64,000 bases of DNA from Corynebacterium hylobatis (lineage in GTDB: Bacteria > Actinomycetota > Actinomycetes > Mycobacteriales > Mycobacteriaceae), in NCBI RefSeq assembly GCF_003955685.1, contig NZ_RXHJ01000007.1:62001-126000 (forward strand). The letters run 5' to 3'. Under the pieces are notes generated by a model. The model ran no database searches and had not been told where the DNA came from. It worked only from the letters and a program-made list of their open reading frames with translations. Positions 34,754 to 45,381 of this stretch are shown here, piece after piece. Position numbers and translations under genes: made by a program. Within the stretch, counting starts at the first letter, position 1; the number at the start of each line of letters is the position of its first letter.

Positions 34754-35572
34754 ATGACGTCGACTGCTCCACGCCCCCTTGCCCTGTCCCCCTCCCGTGC
34801 CTCCGACTACCAGCAGTGCCCCCTGCTCTATCGGCTGCGCGCCATCGACCGGCTCCCCGAGCCGAAGACGATCCCCCAGGTCAAGGGCAACCTCGTCCAC
34901 GCCGTCCTCGAGCACATGCACGCCCAGCCCCGGGAGGAACGCACCTACCCGGCCGCCGTCAGGCAGCTCAAGCCCCAGTGGGCGGCGATGACCGCCGCCG
35001 ATGCCGAACTCGATGAACTGGTGCCCGAGGAGAACCTGCTGGACTTCCTCGTCGAGTGCCGCAGCCTGCTGCGCGGTTACTTCGAGATGGAGAACCCCCA
35101 GGGCTTCGACGCCCACGCCGTGGAGATGTACGTCAACACCGTCCTGCCCAACGGCGTGCCGGTCCGCGGCTTCATCGACCGCGTCGACGTCGCCCCCACC
35201 GGGGAGGTCCGTGTCGTCGATTACAAGACCGGCAAGAAGCCCATCCCCCGCTACAGCCACGACGCCCAGTTCCAGATGCGCTTCTACGCTCTGGTGTACT
35301 GGCGCCTCAACGGGACCATCCCCCACCAGCTGCGCCTGATGTATCTCAAGGTCCTCGACTCGATGTTCCTGGCACCGTCGAAGGAGGAGCTCGAGTACTT
35401 CGAACGCGACTTAGGCGACCTGTGGGCCAAGATCGAGGGCGACGGGAAGGCCGGGCGCTTCCGGCCGAAGACCTCCAAGCTGTGTGGCTGGTGCTCCTTC
35501 CAGGCGCAGTGCCCGGAATTCGGGGGTACCACGCCCGATTATCCTGGTTGGCCGGGCAGCACCGCGGATTAA
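34754..35572 (+). CDS. RecB-family PD-(D/E)xK nuclease with Fe-S cysteines
   Basis: 272 aa from the ATG at 34754, behind GAGGG; an ATG at 34733 lacks this signal. An N-terminal Cys in DYQQCPLLYRLRAID (about residue 22) and a C-terminal CGWCSFQAQC (C-x2-C-x5-C) form the four-cysteine iron-sulfur pattern of AddB/Cas4-like nucleases. In between, GNLVHAVLEHM, RGFIDRVDVAP and VRVVDYKTGKKP supply the His, Asp and Asp-x-Lys of the PD-(D/E)xK active site. No helicase partner is adjacent. Conserved in actinobacteria as a stand-alone exonuclease-like protein, probably in DNA repair. Confidence 0.87.
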   Translation: MTSTAPRPLALSPSRASDYQQCPLLYRLRAIDRLPEPKTIPQVKGNLVHAVLEHMHAQPREERTYPAAVRQLKPQWAAMTAADAELDELVPEENLLDFLVECRSLLRGYFEMENPQGFDAHAVEMYVNTVLPNGVPVRGFIDRVDVAPTGEVRVVDYKTGKKPIPRYSHDAQFQMRFYALVYWRLNGTIPHQLRLMYLKVLDSMFLAPSKEELEYFERDLGDLWAKIEGDGKAGRFRPKTSKLCGWCSFQAQCPEFGGTTPDYPGWPGSTAD

Positions 35573-35591
35573 GAACGGCTGCCCGTCCCGC

Positions 35592-37256
35592 TCAGAACAG
35601 TCCTGAGATCCGTCCGCCCTCGTCGATGTCGATGTGGTCGGCGGCCGGGTGGTCCGGCAGCCCCGGCATCGTCATCACTGATCCGGTCAGCGCCACGATG
35701 AAGCCGGCGCCGGTGCGCGGGAGGAGTTGGCGCACGTGCAGGGTGTGGCCGCTGGGGGCGCCGAGCCGGGTGGGGTCGTCGCTGAAGGAATAGGGCGTCT
35801 TGGAGATGCACACGGGCAGCTTGTCCCAGCCGTGCCGTCTGATCACCGCCAGGTCGCGCAGGGCCTGCGGGGTGTACTCCACCCTGGTGGCCCGGTAGAT
35901 CCGCCGGGCGATGGTCTCGATGGACTTCTCCACCCCCTGGTCGGGGTCGTAGAGGCGAGTGACGCCTTCGGAGAGGTGCCCCAGGACGGTCCGGGCCAGG
36001 TCCTCGGCGCCGGCCCCGCCTTTCGCCCATACCTCGACCTCCGCGAGGGGGACCCGGAAATCTCTCGCCCATGCCTTCATGAACTCCCGTTCGGCGGGGG
36101 TGTCCGTGGTGAACAGGTTGACCGCCACCACCGGGTTCACGCCGAACTGCTGGATGTTGGACAGGTGCCGGGCGAGGTTCTTCACCCCGGCCTGGAGGTG
36201 GTGCAGGTCCCCGCGGGTCAGTTCCTCCCGCGGCATACCGCCGTTGAATTTCAGGGAGCGGATCGTGGCGACGACCACCGCTCCGTGGACGTCGAGTCGG
36301 CCGTAGCGGGCGGTGATGTCGAAGAATTTCTCCGCCCCCAGGTCGGAACCGAAACCGGCCTCGGTGAGTACGATCTCCGAGTGCCGGAGGGCGACCTGCG
36401 TGGCGATCAGGGAGTTGCAGCCGTGCGCGATGTTGGCGAAGGGCCCGCCGTGGACGTAGGCCGGGGTGCCGCCGAGGGTCTGCACGAGGTTGGGGTTGAT
36501 CGCCTGCTTGAGCAGGGCGGCCAGGGCACCGGTGGTGCCGAGGTCTCCGGCGGTGACCGGTTCATCGTCGAAGGTGAAGGCCACCGTGAGCCGGCTGAGG
36601 CGGTGTTTGAGGTCCGCGAGGTCCGTGGCCAGGCACAGTACCGCCATGATCTCGGAGGCTGCGGTGATGGTGAAACCGGTCTCCCGCGGGGTGCCGTGGG
36701 CCGGGCCACCCAGGCCGGTGACGATGTCGCGCAGGGAACGGTCGCTGACATCCAGGCAGCGCTGCCACACGATGCGCCGGGAGTCGATGCCCAGGACGTT
36801 GCCCTGGTGGACGTGGTTGTCCACGAGTGCCGCCAGGGTGTTGGTGGCGGCGGCGATGGCGTGGAAATCCCCGGTGAAGTGGAGGTTGATCTCCTCCATG
36901 GGCACGATCTGGGAGTATCCGCCCCCGGCGGCCCCGCCCTTGATCCCCATGACCGGGCCCTGGGAGGGTTCCCGCAGTGCGGCGGCTGCCCGGTGGCCCA
37001 GCCGGGTCAGGGCATCCGCCAGGCCGATGAGCACGGTGGATTTGCCCTCCCCCGCCGGGGTGGGTGAGATGCCGGTGACCAGCACGAGCCGGCCCCGGGG
37101 CCGGCCTGGCGGTAGCCGGGTGATGTCCACCTTGGCCTTGTCCGGCCCGTAGGTGATCAGGGCCTGCGGCGGGATGCCCGCCCGGGCGGCGATGTCGGTG
37201 ATCGGCTCGAGGGTGTGTGCCTGCGCGATGGCGACGTCCGTCAGTGGTGTGCCCAT
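35592..37256 (-). CDS. fhs: Formate--tetrahydrofolate ligase
   Basis: 554 aa, the standard size. It makes 10-formyl-tetrahydrofolate from formate, THF and ATP. The P-loop GISPTPAGEGKSTVLIGLAD lies near residue 65 and REPSQGPVMGIKGGAAGGGY follows, both diagnostic. The ending is the usual MTMPGLPDHPAADHIDIDEG (about residue 530). It converges with the RecB-like gene, leaving 19 bp between stops. Its product enters one-carbon metabolism for purines and formyl-Met. Confidence 0.96.
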   Translation of the reverse strand: MGTPLTDVAIAQAHTLEPITDIAARAGIPPQALITYGPDKAKVDITRLPPGRPRGRLVLVTGISPTPAGEGKSTVLIGLADALTRLGHRAAAALREPSQGPVMGIKGGAAGGGYSQIVPMEEINLHFTGDFHAIAAATNTLAALVDNHVHQGNVLGIDSRRIVWQRCLDVSDRSLRDIVTGLGGPAHGTPRETGFTITAASEIMAVLCLATDLADLKHRLSRLTVAFTFDDEPVTAGDLGTTGALAALLKQAINPNLVQTLGGTPAYVHGGPFANIAHGCNSLIATQVALRHSEIVLTEAGFGSDLGAEKFFDITARYGRLDVHGAVVVATIRSLKFNGGMPREELTRGDLHHLQAGVKNLARHLSNIQQFGVNPVVAVNLFTTDTPAEREFMKAWARDFRVPLAEVEVWAKGGAGAEDLARTVLGHLSEGVTRLYDPDQGVEKSIETIARRIYRATRVEYTPQALRDLAVIRRHGWDKLPVCISKTPYSFSDDPTRLGAPSGHTLHVRQLLPRTGAGFIVALTGSVMTMPGLPDHPAADHIDIDEGGRISGLF

Positions 37257-37297
37257 GAGGCCAGGTTACTGCCCGCGGGGTGGCCACGGAACGGAAA

Positions 37298-37331
37298 GAC
37301 CGCCCGGCACAGTCGGGTGTGCGGGGCGGTC
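37298..37331 (-). terminator. Putative terminator of aspA
   Basis: GACCGCCC (37298-37305) pairs with GGGCGGTC (37324-37331), and on the minus strand the stem is followed by TTTCCGTT. It lies 27 bp after the aspA stop and before fhs. The T-tract is weak. Confidence 0.5.
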
Positions 37332-37357
37332 ACCGGGATGAACCGGGGGCGCGGGAA

Positions 37358-38857
37358 CTACTCCTCGCCGTCCAGGTAGAGCTTGCCGCGGAACACCGGG
37401 TGCATGAGGTTCTCCTTGCTCAGCACACGGTCCAGGACGTCGGGCTCCATGAGCCCGCGCTCCAGGACGATCTCCTTGACGGAACGGCCCGTCTCGGCGG
37501 CCTCGCGGGCCACCAGGTCACCGTTGTGGTGGCCGATGAACGGGTTGAGGTAGGTGACGATGCCGATGGAGTTCTCCACATAATAGCGGCAGACCTCCGG
37601 GTTGGCGGTGACGCCCTCGATGCACTTCTCCCGCAGGGCGGTCGCGGCGTTGCCCAGGAAACGGATGGACTGGAACAGCGACTCGGCGATCACCGGCTCC
37701 ATGACGTTGAGCTGCAGCTGACCTGCCTCAGCGGCCATGGTCACGGTGAGGTCATTGCCGAAGACCTTGAAGCAGACCTGGTTGACCATCTCCGGGATGA
37801 CGGGGTTGACCTTGCCCGGCATGATCGAGGAACCGGCCTGGCGCGGCGGGAGATTGATCTCGTTGAGGCCGGTACGCGGGCCGGAGGAGAGCAGACGCAG
37901 GTCGTTGCAGATCTTCGACAGCTTCATCGCCGCGCGCTTGACACCCGAGTGGGCATGGACGTAGGCGCCGGTGTCGCTGGTCGCCTCGACGAGGTCGAGG
38001 GCGGACTTGATCTCCAGGCCGGTGACCTCGCCGAGGGTCGCGGTGACCTGGTGGCGGTAACCGGGCGGGGTGTTCACGCCGGTGCCCACGGCGGTGGCGC
38101 CGAGGTTGACCTCGAGGAGGCGGTCCGCGGCGTTGCGCAGGACGGCCTGTTCCTCGGCCAGGTTGTGGGCGAAACCGTTGAACTCGTCACCGAGGGTCAT
38201 CGGCACGGCGTCCTGCAGCTGGGTGCGGCCCATCTTCAGGATGTCCTGGAACTCACGGCCCTTCGCGCGGAAGGCCTTCTGCAGGTCCTCCATCTGCTGG
38301 ATGAGGGTGTTCAGGGTGGCGTGCAGCCCGAGGCGGAAGCCCGTCGGATAAGCATCGTTGGTGGACTGGGACATGTTGACGTCATCGTTGGGGTTGATGA
38401 TGTCATAGCTGCCCTTCTCCTCTCCCAGATACTCCAGCGCCAGGTTCGCGATGACCTCGTTGACGTTCATGTTCACGGAGGTTCCGGCACCACCCTGGAA
38501 CACGTCGAGGGGGAACTGGTCCATGCACCGGCCCTCGTTGAGGATCTGGTCGCAGGCCCACACGATGGCCTCGTGCTTCTTCGCCGGCAGGGTGTGCAGC
38601 TGGCGGTTGGCCATGGCGGCGGCCTTCTTCACCTGCACCAGACCGTGGATGAACTCGGGCACGTGGTTGATCGTGGTGCGCGAGATCTGGAAGTTGTGCA
38701 GCGCGCGCATGGTGTGGATGCCGTAGTAGGCGGTGGCCGGGACCTCGAGCTGACCGAGGAGATCCTCCTCGGTCCGGGTCTTGCGGACGACCGTCGTGGT
38801 GGTCTCAAGCGATGCGTCGTCAGCGACGTCCACAGACTGCTCCGGGGGGTTCGCCAT
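37358..38857 (-). CDS. aspA: Aspartate ammonia-lyase
   Basis: 499 aa. Reversible deamination of aspartate to fumarate. The fumarase/aspartase superfamily signature [15 protein letters not shown] (about residue 345) is intact, as are [15 protein letters not shown] (about 165) and the N-terminal [13 protein letters not shown]. The N-terminal extension of about 30 residues ([20 protein letters not shown]) is Thr/Asp rich. Fumarase of the same superfamily lacks the YYGIHTxRA form, which favours aspartase. A GAGAGGAA element precedes the start by about 12 nt. Confidence 0.95.
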   Translation of the reverse strand: MANPPEQSVDVADDASLETTTTVVRKTRTEEDLLGQLEVPATAYYGIHTMRALHNFQISRTTINHVPEFIHGLVQVKKAAAMANRQLHTLPAKKHEAIVWACDQILNEGRCMDQFPLDVFQGGAGTSVNMNVNEVIANLALEYLGEEKGSYDIINPNDDVNMSQSTNDAYPTGFRLGLHATLNTLIQQMEDLQKAFRAKGREFQDILKMGRTQLQDAVPMTLGDEFNGFAHNLAEEQAVLRNAADRLLEVNLGATAVGTGVNTPPGYRHQVTATLGEVTGLEIKSALDLVEATSDTGAYVHAHSGVKRAAMKLSKICNDLRLLSSGPRTGLNEINLPPRQAGSSIMPGKVNPVIPEMVNQVCFKVFGNDLTVTMAAEAGQLQLNVMEPVIAESLFQSIRFLGNAATALREKCIEGVTANPEVCRYYVENSIGIVTYLNPFIGHHNGDLVAREAAETGRSVKEIVLERGLMEPDVLDRVLSKENLMHPVFRGKLYLDGEE

Positions 38858-38946
38858 GGTGGTGGGGGTTCCTCTCAGTGATCGAGCTCTCAGAAGTGAA
38901 ATCGTGGAGATTCACCTACCCATAGTAGCCGGAGCCTTTCCGGCCC

Positions 38947-39792
38947 CTATATCCGGGCGATACGCAGCTCGGTGGCGAGGATCGCCTCCGCACCGAGCTC
39001 AGAGAGCTCGTCCATGATGGCGTTGGCGTCCTTGCGCGGCATGAGGGCGCGCACGGCGACCATGTCCTCCCGCGCGAGCGGGGAGACCGTCGGGCCGGAC
39101 AGTCCCGGGGTGATCTTCGTGGCCTCGATCAGCTGTTCCCGGGAGACGTTGTAGTCGAGCATGAGGTAGTTCTGGGCGCGGAGGATGCCCTCGATGCGGC
39201 GCAGCACCACCTTCTGCTCAGCGGTGACCTCGACGTCCTTGCGGCCGACGATGACCGCCTCCGAGGAGACCAGCGGCTCACCGAAGGGGGCCAGACCCTG
39301 CTGGCGCAGGGTGTTGCCGGTGGACACGACATCGGCGATGGCGTCGGCGACACCGAGCTTGATGGAGATCTCCACCGCGCCGTCGAGACGGATGACCTCG
39401 GCTTCCAGGCCACGGGCGGCGAGGTCGTCGCGCACGAGGTTCGGATAGGAGGTGGCGATGCGCTTGCCCGCCAGGTCTTCGACGGTCCAGATCTCATCGG
39501 CAGGGGCGGCGTAGCGGAAGGTGGAGCCACCGAAACCGAGGGAGAGCACCTCGGTGACCTCGGCGCGGGAGTCACGGGCGAGGTCGCGGCCGGTGATACC
39601 CAGGTCGAGCTTGCCGTTGGCCACGTAGATGGCGATGTCCTTCGGGCGCAGGAAGAAGAACTCGACGTCGTTGACCTTGTCGAAGACGTTGAGTGCCTTG
39701 GTGTCCCGGCGACCCTTGTAGCCGGCCTCGCGGAGGATCTCCACGGCCGCCTCGGACAGGGAACCCTTGTTGGGGACTGCGATCTTGATCAT
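38947..39792 (-). CDS. hisG: ATP phosphoribosyltransferase (long form)
   Basis: 281 aa, the long HisG form, which carries a C-terminal regulatory domain for histidine feedback and does not need HisZ. It performs the first step of histidine synthesis (PRPP + ATP). The N-terminus [20 protein letters not shown] and the family motif [13 protein letters not shown] are clear; the PRPP-binding [15 protein letters not shown] lies near residue 155. The regulatory domain spans about 210-281. It starts 9 bp after the hisE stop, so the two form an operon. Confidence 0.97.
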   Translation of the reverse strand: MIKIAVPNKGSLSEAAVEILREAGYKGRRDTKALNVFDKVNDVEFFFLRPKDIAIYVANGKLDLGITGRDLARDSRAEVTEVLSLGFGGSTFRYAAPADEIWTVEDLAGKRIATSYPNLVRDDLAARGLEAEVIRLDGAVEISIKLGVADAIADVVSTGNTLRQQGLAPFGEPLVSSEAVIVGRKDVEVTAEQKVVLRRIEGILRAQNYLMLDYNVSREQLIEATKITPGLSGPTVSPLAREDMVAVRALMPRKDANAIMDELSELGAEAILATELRIARI

Positions 39793-39801
39793 GGTGGTCT
39801 C

Positions 39802-40065
39802 CTAGAGGTTCTTGTAGATGTCTTCGGGGGTCAGCCCGCGGGCGACCATCATGACCTGGGTCCAGTAGATGAGCTGGCTCATCTCCCCGGCCAGTTCCTC
39901 GTCGGACTCGTACTCGGCCGCGATCCAGACCTCCCCGGCCTCCTCGATGATCTTCTTGCCGATATGGTGCACGCCCTTGTCCAGGGCTTCCACGGTCCCG
40001 GAGCCCTCGGGGCGGGACGTGGCACGTTCGGTGAGTTCGGCAAACAGGGAGTCAAAGTTCTTCAC
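39802..40065 (-). CDS. hisE: Phosphoribosyl-ATP pyrophosphatase
   Basis: 87 aa, a single-domain HisE, not fused to HisI. It hydrolyses PR-ATP to PR-AMP. The helical MazG-like motifs are [19 protein letters not shown] and [17 protein letters not shown], with the metal-binding E-E-x-x-E pattern. Upstream of hisG on the same strand. Confidence 0.96.
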   Translation of the reverse strand: MKNFDSLFAELTERATSRPEGSGTVEALDKGVHHIGKKIIEEAGEVWIAAEYESDEELAGEMSQLIYWTQVMMVARGLTPEDIYKNL

Positions 40066-40093
40066 GGGAGGACATTATTCCATGCCCCGTTGT

Positions 40094-40828
40094 TCAGCGC
40101 TCCAGTTGGTGGAACCAGTGGAATACCGTGTCGGCGTTCACACCCTCGAAATTATTCCGGTCGTGCAGAGATTCCAGCGTGACCACGCCCTCCGGCACCA
40201 CCGTGTCCGAGTACCAGGGCAGGCCGATGACCCGGCAGCCCGCTGCCACGGCGGCGGTCATGCCGGTGAAGGAATCCTCGAAGACGAGGCAGTCGGCGGG
40301 GTCCGCGCCCACCTGCTCTGCTGCACGCAGGTACATGTCCGGGGCGGGCTTGGGGCTGGGCACCTCATCACCGGCGACGGAGCCGGTGAAGAAATGTGTG
40401 CCGACGGCCGCGATCGACAGGTCCGCCAGCACCCGCTCCGTGTTGGTGGTCACCAGCATGGGCAGCTCCCGGGTGGCCAGATCCGCGAGCAGCCTGGTCA
40501 CCCCCGGATTCGGGGCGAGCTCGGCGTGCATCAGCTCCGCCATCCGCTCGTACATGAAGGCGCGGTAGCGCGGATGGTCGTCCTCGGTGACGGTGAGACC
40601 GGCGTGGTTCGCGCACACCTGGACGGTATGGCCGAAACTGCCGCCGATGGTCGTCTCCCGCAGCGCCGGCGTCAGCCGCCGGCCCATGCGTTCGCTGAGT
40701 TCATAGGTGAACCGTTCCCACAGGGGCTCGGTGTCGACGAGGGTGCCGTCCATGTCCCAGAAGATGGCGGCGGGGGCGGTGGTGGTGGAAGAGTTAATCG
40801 ATCTCCGGCAGCTCGGCGAGTGCCTCAT
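40094..40828 (-). CDS. HAD-superfamily hydrolase (phosphoglycolate phosphatase/beta-PGM-like)
   Basis: About 244 aa from the ATG at 40828, which overlaps the upstream gene by 35 bp; no better start exists before the catalytic motif. Motif I is FWDMDGTLVDTEP with the nucleophile Asp, motif II is MLVTTNTERV, and motifs III and IV are PSPKPAPDMY and CLVFEDSFTG. A helical cap lies between motifs I and II. It probably dephosphorylates a small sugar phosphate or similar. It ends 28 bp upstream of hisE on the same strand and may be co-transcribed with the his genes. Confidence 0.88.
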   Translation of the reverse strand: MRHSPSCRRSINSSTTTAPAAIFWDMDGTLVDTEPLWERFTYELSERMGRRLTPALRETTIGGSFGHTVQVCANHAGLTVTEDDHPRYRAFMYERMAELMHAELAPNPGVTRLLADLATRELPMLVTTNTERVLADLSIAAVGTHFFTGSVAGDEVPSPKPAPDMYLRAAEQVGADPADCLVFEDSFTGMTAAVAAGCRVIGLPWYSDTVVPEGVVTLESLHDRNNFEGVNADTVFHWFHQLER

Positions 40829-41183
40829 CGTCCGCGCCGGTGGCGGCGGAGGCGTCATGGATGAGTTCATTGAGCTCGGCCGTCTCCTCAGGCTCGAGCA
40901 CAGCATCGTGGTTGCGCCCGTTGAAGGCGAGGAGGGAGTCGACGGTGACCTGGACGACCTTGACCAGCGTGTCCGCGGTCGGGTCGGCGGGGAGGACATC
41001 GAGGGCATCGAGAAACTTCTCGAGGATCCCCCGCAGCTCCGGCAGGACCGCCGGGTCGAAGGGCTGCTCCCAGAACTCCTTCTCGTCCGGCTTGAGGTAA
41101 TCACCGGTGGCGAAGGAGTGGAGGTTGGAGAGGAATTCGTCGACGGTCGGCTGGAATTCGGCGCGGATGGTCATGAGCGTCAT
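40794..41183 (-). CDS. Conserved hypothetical protein next to mshC
   Basis: 129 aa (or 126 from a second ATG at 41174). Acidic, soluble and helical; segments include TVDEFLSNLHSFATGDYLKP and LEPEETAELNELIHDASAAT. No signal peptide, cofactor motif or recognised domain. It starts 12 bp after the mshC stop, and its 3' end overlaps the HAD gene. Position between mshC and a phosphatase gives no clear hint of function. Confidence 0.75.
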   Translation of the reverse strand: MTLMTIRAEFQPTVDEFLSNLHSFATGDYLKPDEKEFWEQPFDPAVLPELRGILEKFLDALDVLPADPTADTLVKVVQVTVDSLLAFNGRNHDAVLEPEETAELNELIHDASAATGADDEALAELPEID

Positions 41184-41195
41184 TGTCCCCGAAAT

Positions 41196-42434
41196 CTAGC
41201 GGACCTGCACGCCAAGAAGAGCGTCGAGTGCGTCACGCACCACCTGCGCGGCGCCCTGTTCGGTGGCCCCGCGGTCGGCGGCCGCCCAGGCGTCCACGGC
41301 AGCCAGGGCCCCCGGGGTGTCCAGATCATCCGACAGACGGGCCCGCAGCTGCTGGACGAGCTTGCGGGCGGCGGCCAGGGATCCGGCGTCCGCCACGGCC
41401 CGGCACCAGGTGTCCAGGCGCGTCTCAGCCTCGGCGAGGATCTCATCGGACCAGTCCCGGTCGGCGCGGTAATGGGAGGCGAAGACCCCCAGCCGGATCG
41501 CGTCGGGGCTGTGGCCTGCGGCCGTGAGCTTGTGCACGAAGACCAGGTTGCCCAGGGACTTGCTCATCTTGACGCCGTCGAGACCGATCATGCCGGCGTG
41601 CACGTAGTGGCCCGCCATGCGGTCGACACCGTGGCCGGCCTCCGCGTGGGCCGCGGAGAACTCGTGGTGCGGGAAGATGAGGTCGCTCCCGCCGCCCTGG
41701 ATGGCGAAGGAACCACCGAGACGGTTGGTGGCGATGGCGGAGCACTCGATGTGCCAGCCGGGTCGACCCGGGCCGAAGGGGGATTCCCAGGCGGGTTCCC
41801 CTTCCCGGTGCGCCCGCCACAGCAGGGCGTCCAGCGGGTCGCGCTTGCCGGGGCGCTCCGGGTCGCCACCGCGTTCGGCGAACAGCTCCGCCATGGTGGC
41901 GCGGTCGTAGTTGGACTCATAGCCGAAGTTCGCGGTGGCGTCGACGGAGGCGTAGACGTCCGGGTGCTCCGGGTCGTCGACGACGTAGGCGGCGCCGGCG
42001 TCGAGAAGCTTCTGCACCAGGTCGATGACCTCATCGATGGTCTCGATCGCACCGATGTAGTCGCGCGGCGGGATCACCCGCAGCTGCTCCATGTCGGAGC
42101 GGAAGAGATCGATCTGACTGTCCCCCAGCTCACGCCAGTCCACGCCGTCGCGGGCGGCGCGCTCGAACAACGGATCATCCACGTCGGTGATGTTCTGCAC
42201 GTAGTGGACGCCGTGGCCCTGGTCGAGCAGCACGCGGTGGACCACATCGAAGGTGAGGTAGGTGGCCGCGTGGCCGAGGTGGGTGGAGTCGTACGGGGTG
42301 ATGCCGCAGACGTACATCCCGGCGGTGCCGTCCACCTCCACCGGGCGGATGACCCCATCCGCCGTGTCGTACAGGGAGAGGGGGACGGGTGTGCCGCTGA
42401 TCTGCGGTACCTCAGGTTGTGGCCATGAACGCAT
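41196..42434 (-). CDS. mshC: L-cysteine:1D-myo-inositol 2-amino-2-deoxy-alpha-D-glucopyranoside ligase
   Basis: 412 aa from the ATG at 42434. It attaches cysteine to GlcN-inositol in mycothiol synthesis and is a paralogue of cysteinyl-tRNA synthetase. The Cys in [20 protein letters not shown] (zinc ligand and HIGH-like motif) and [11 protein letters not shown] (KMSKS loop) are both present. The substitution of [11 protein letters not shown] for the CysRS VTVYDxxHIGH pattern marks MshC. The tRNA-binding C-terminal extension is reduced. A GTG three codons upstream is possible. Confidence 0.95.
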   Translation of the reverse strand: MRSWPQPEVPQISGTPVPLSLYDTADGVIRPVEVDGTAGMYVCGITPYDSTHLGHAATYLTFDVVHRVLLDQGHGVHYVQNITDVDDPLFERAARDGVDWRELGDSQIDLFRSDMEQLRVIPPRDYIGAIETIDEVIDLVQKLLDAGAAYVVDDPEHPDVYASVDATANFGYESNYDRATMAELFAERGGDPERPGKRDPLDALLWRAHREGEPAWESPFGPGRPGWHIECSAIATNRLGGSFAIQGGGSDLIFPHHEFSAAHAEAGHGVDRMAGHYVHAGMIGLDGVKMSKSLGNLVFVHKLTAAGHSPDAIRLGVFASHYRADRDWSDEILAEAETRLDTWCRAVADAGSLAAARKLVQQLRARLSDDLDTPGALAAVDAWAAADRGATEQGAAQVVRDALDALLGVQVR

Positions 42435-42479
42435 GAACCACACTCTAACGGACGACCATTGGCTCCCCCAGCCGGGAGG

Positions 42480-43367
42480 CTACATCGGTTGCAGCACCCC
42501 GAAGGCCAGCAGCGCCATGACCAGCAGGCCGACCGGGATGCGGTAGACAGCGAACCAGGCGAAGGAGTGGCTGGCGACGAACTTCAGCAGCCAGGCGATC
42601 GAGATGTAGCCCAGCACGAAGGTGATCAGGGAGCCGATGCCCAGCTGCAGCGCGCTGGCGGCCTGCCCGGACTGGGGTGCGAAGGCGTCGGGGAGCGAGA
42701 ACAGTCCGGAGGCGAGCACCGCCGGGATCGCCAGCAGGAAGCTGAAGCGGGTGGCCACCTGGCGGTCGAGGTTCATGAACAGGCCCGCGGCGACGGTACC
42801 GCCGGAGCGGGAGACACCCGGGATCAGGGCCAGACACTGAGCCAGGCCCATCACGATGGCGTCCTTCATGGTCAGCTCGTCGTAGTTGCGCTGCTTCTTG
42901 CCCATCTTCTCCGCGAGGATGAACACGAAGGAGAACAGCACCAGCACGGTGGCGGTGATCCACAGGTTGCGCAGCCCCTCGCGAATGAGGTCACGGCCGA
43001 AGAAACCGATGACGGCGACCGGGATTGTGCCGACGATGACCATCCAGCCCATGCGGTAGTGGAAACCACGCAGGTCCTTGTTGAACAGACCCTGGAACCA
43101 GCCGGTGAGGATCTGCCAGATGTCCTTGGCGAAGTAGACCAGGACAGCTGCTTCGGTGCCCAGCTGGACCACCGCCGTGAAGGAGGCACCTGCGTCGGCC
43201 CCGAAGAAGAGCTCGGAGACGATCCGCAGGTGGCCGGAGGAGCTGACCGGGAGGAACTCGGTCAGTCCCTGGACGATGGAGAGCACGACGACCTGCAGCC
43301 AGGACATCTGCTCGGGGACGGTGGCGGCCGCGTCGGTGGCCGCAGCGAGGATGGACACGTCATTCAC
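42480..43367 (-). CDS. uppP: Undecaprenyl-diphosphatase UppP
   Basis: About 295 aa with eight membrane segments; GTG starts at 43376 or 43367 are both possible, and no Shine-Dalgarno sequence decides between them. It recycles undecaprenyl pyrophosphate for cell-wall synthesis. The catalytic motifs are [20 protein letters not shown] (about residue 30) and [16 protein letters not shown] (about 185). It lies 45 bp upstream of mshC on the same strand and is divergent from the aldo/keto reductase. Confidence 0.95.
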   Translation of the reverse strand: MNDVSILAAATDAAATVPEQMSWLQVVVLSIVQGLTEFLPVSSSGHLRIVSELFFGADAGASFTAVVQLGTEAAVLVYFAKDIWQILTGWFQGLFNKDLRGFHYRMGWMVIVGTIPVAVIGFFGRDLIREGLRNLWITATVLVLFSFVFILAEKMGKKQRNYDELTMKDAIVMGLAQCLALIPGVSRSGGTVAAGLFMNLDRQVATRFSFLLAIPAVLASGLFSLPDAFAPQSGQAASALQLGIGSLITFVLGYISIAWLLKFVASHSFAWFAVYRIPVGLLVMALLAFGVLQPM

Positions 43368-43397
43368 CCGGACCACCGTACTACTACTGTAGAGGAG

Positions 43398-44315
43398 GTG
43401 AAGCAGCGAATGGTGGGGGTCAGCGGCCTCCGGGTCTCGGACATCGGACTGGGGACGGCGACCTGGGGTGAGTCAACGTCGATGGATGAGGCACGTCTCA
43501 TCCTGCGGGAATTCCTCGACGCGGGCGGCACCCTCGTCGACTCCTCCACCAGCTACGCGCAGGGTCAGGCACAGCAGGTCCTGGCCGAGGTGCTCGCCGA
43601 CGCGGACGTGCCCCGCGAGCGCCTCGTGCTCTCCTCCTCCGCCGGTATCGCCCCCCGCTCCCCGGTGGGCCGGCGGGTGGACTGCTCCCGCCGGGCACTC
43701 ATGCAGCAGCTCGACGCGACGCTGCAGACCCTGGGCACCGACCACCTCGACCTGTGGTCGGTGGGTTACTGGGACGAGAAGACCCCGCCCGCGGAGGTCG
43801 CCGACACCCTGGACTGGGCGGTGCGTACCGGCCGGACCCGCTATGCCGGGGCGCGTGACTACGCGGGCTGGCAGCTGGCGGTGACGGCGGCGCGCAACCC
43901 CTCCCCCGGGATCGTCGCCACGCAGCACGAGTACTCCCTGCTCACCCGGGAGATCGAGGAGGAGCTCATCCCCGCCGCCCGCCACCTGGGGGTGGGCGTC
44001 ATCGCCGCCGCGCCCCTGGCGCAGGGTGTGCTCACCGGCAGGTACCGCAGCACCCTGCCCCACGGTGTGCGCGCGGAGGTCCACGCACGGCTCGGCGGCC
44101 GGGCCCACACCATCGTCGATGCGCTGACCACCGCCGCCGACGGACTGGGCCTGCCGCCCGGCGTCGTCGCGCTGGCCTGGGCCCGGGATCGGGTGGGGGT
44201 CTCCTCCGCCGTGGTGGGCGCCGGCAGCGCCGCGCAGCTCCGGCAGCTGCTGCAGGTCACTGACACGGTTCTGCCCAGAGCCATCGTCAAGGCGCTGGAC
44301 GACGTGTCGCGCTGA
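43398..44315 (+). CDS. Aldo/keto reductase
   Basis: 305 aa from a GTG at 43398 ([20 protein letters not shown], which aligns with the usual AKR start). An ATG at 43410 has AGGAGG 11 nt upstream and is the alternative. TIM-barrel AKR of the potassium-channel-beta-subunit-like group: [20 protein letters not shown] carries the catalytic Asp/Tyr, and [14 protein letters not shown] follows with a Tyr where His is common. [20 protein letters not shown] is the NADP(H)-binding end. The substrate is unknown. The lipoprotein gene starts 14 bp later. Confidence 0.88.
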   Translation: MKQRMVGVSGLRVSDIGLGTATWGESTSMDEARLILREFLDAGGTLVDSSTSYAQGQAQQVLAEVLADADVPRERLVLSSSAGIAPRSPVGRRVDCSRRALMQQLDATLQTLGTDHLDLWSVGYWDEKTPPAEVADTLDWAVRTGRTRYAGARDYAGWQLAVTAARNPSPGIVATQHEYSLLTREIEEELIPAARHLGVGVIAAAPLAQGVLTGRYRSTLPHGVRAEVHARLGGRAHTIVDALTTAADGLGLPPGVVALAWARDRVGVSSAVVGAGSAAQLRQLLQVTDTVLPRAIVKALDDVSR

Positions 44316-44329
44316 TAGGCTCATGGATC

Positions 44330-45370
44330 GTGAAAGCCGGACGTCTGACAGCCCTGGCGGCCTTGACCGCCTCGACCCTTCTCCTGACAGCCTGCGGTGG
44401 CGGGCCCACGGAGGACGTGCCCGACATGGGCAACGCCGTAGCCGAGGTCTCTCCGCCCGCCACAGACCCCGCCGGCCGGGTCATTGAACTCGCGGCCGGC
44501 CACGCCGAGGTCACCGACATGGAGACCGCCGGTGACGTCATCGGCCTGCGCTCCGGCGGCACCCTCGCGCTGGGTACCCTCGGCCAGTTCGAGATCGGTG
44601 CGGTCACCGAGGTGACCATCCCCGAGAACTGCGGTGACCTCACCGCCTCCGCCGACACCTTCGTCCTCGCCTGCCGCGAGGAGGTCCTGCTTGTCGACGC
44701 CGCCTCCGGCGACACCGAACGCCGCAGCATCGCCGGCACCGACGCCGCGCCCTCCATCGCCGCGACCCTGACCTCCACCGGCGAGCTGATCGTGGCCGGC
44801 GCCGAGGACGACCGGGTCCTCGTCTTTGAGGAAGGCTCCGGGGAGCCGGTGGAGACCATCACCGTGGCCGGCCACACCAGCCAGCTCATCGCCGTGCCCC
44901 GCGAGGGCCAGGACGACGCTGTCGTCCGCACCAACCACGTCAACACCACCATCCAGGACATCCACTGGCGCGACGGCGAGCAGGGCGGCACCCTGCGCAT
45001 CGGCCTCGGTGTCGGCCGGATCGCCGCAGGTGAGAACGGCCTGCTTGTCGCCTCCGACAACATGGGCTCACAGCTGACGATCTACACCGCCAACGACGTC
45101 GTCCGGCTCCATCAGGCCGCCCCCGTCGACCCCAGCCCCTGGGCTGTGGCCTGGGATGCCGGCCGGGACCTGGCCTGGATCACCTCCACCGCGGAGAACA
45201 CCCTGGCCGCCTACGACGTGTCCAGCGGTGTGCCCGAGCGCCGGGCGTCGCTCGACACGGTCGCCGACGCCCAGAGCCTCCTCGTGCTCGAGGACGGCAC
45301 CCTCGTCCTGGCCTCCGCCACCGGTGACGGCCTGCAGATCATCGACAACCCCGACATCACATCCCAGTAA
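44330..45370 (+). CDS. Secreted lipoprotein, beta-propeller-like
   Basis: 346 aa from a GTG at 44330. The lipoprotein signal peptide ([17 protein letters not shown]; Cys at about residue 22) places it on the outer face of the membrane. The mature part is built of repeated short beta-strand units such as [40 protein letters not shown] and [20 protein letters not shown], which suggests a seven-bladed propeller like YncE/SMP-30 proteins. Ligand unknown. It sits 11 bp before pyrD and 14 bp after the AKR gene, so the three may form one transcript. Confidence 0.78.
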   Translation: MKAGRLTALAALTASTLLLTACGGGPTEDVPDMGNAVAEVSPPATDPAGRVIELAAGHAEVTDMETAGDVIGLRSGGTLALGTLGQFEIGAVTEVTIPENCGDLTASADTFVLACREEVLLVDAASGDTERRSIAGTDAAPSIAATLTSTGELIVAGAEDDRVLVFEEGSGEPVETITVAGHTSQLIAVPREGQDDAVVRTNHVNTTIQDIHWRDGEQGGTLRIGLGVGRIAAGENGLLVASDNMGSQLTIYTANDVVRLHQAAPVDPSPWAVAWDAGRDLAWITSTAENTLAAYDVSSGVPERRASLDTVADAQSLLVLEDGTLVLASATGDGLQIIDNPDITSQ

Positions 45371-45381
45371 GGACCCCAGCC

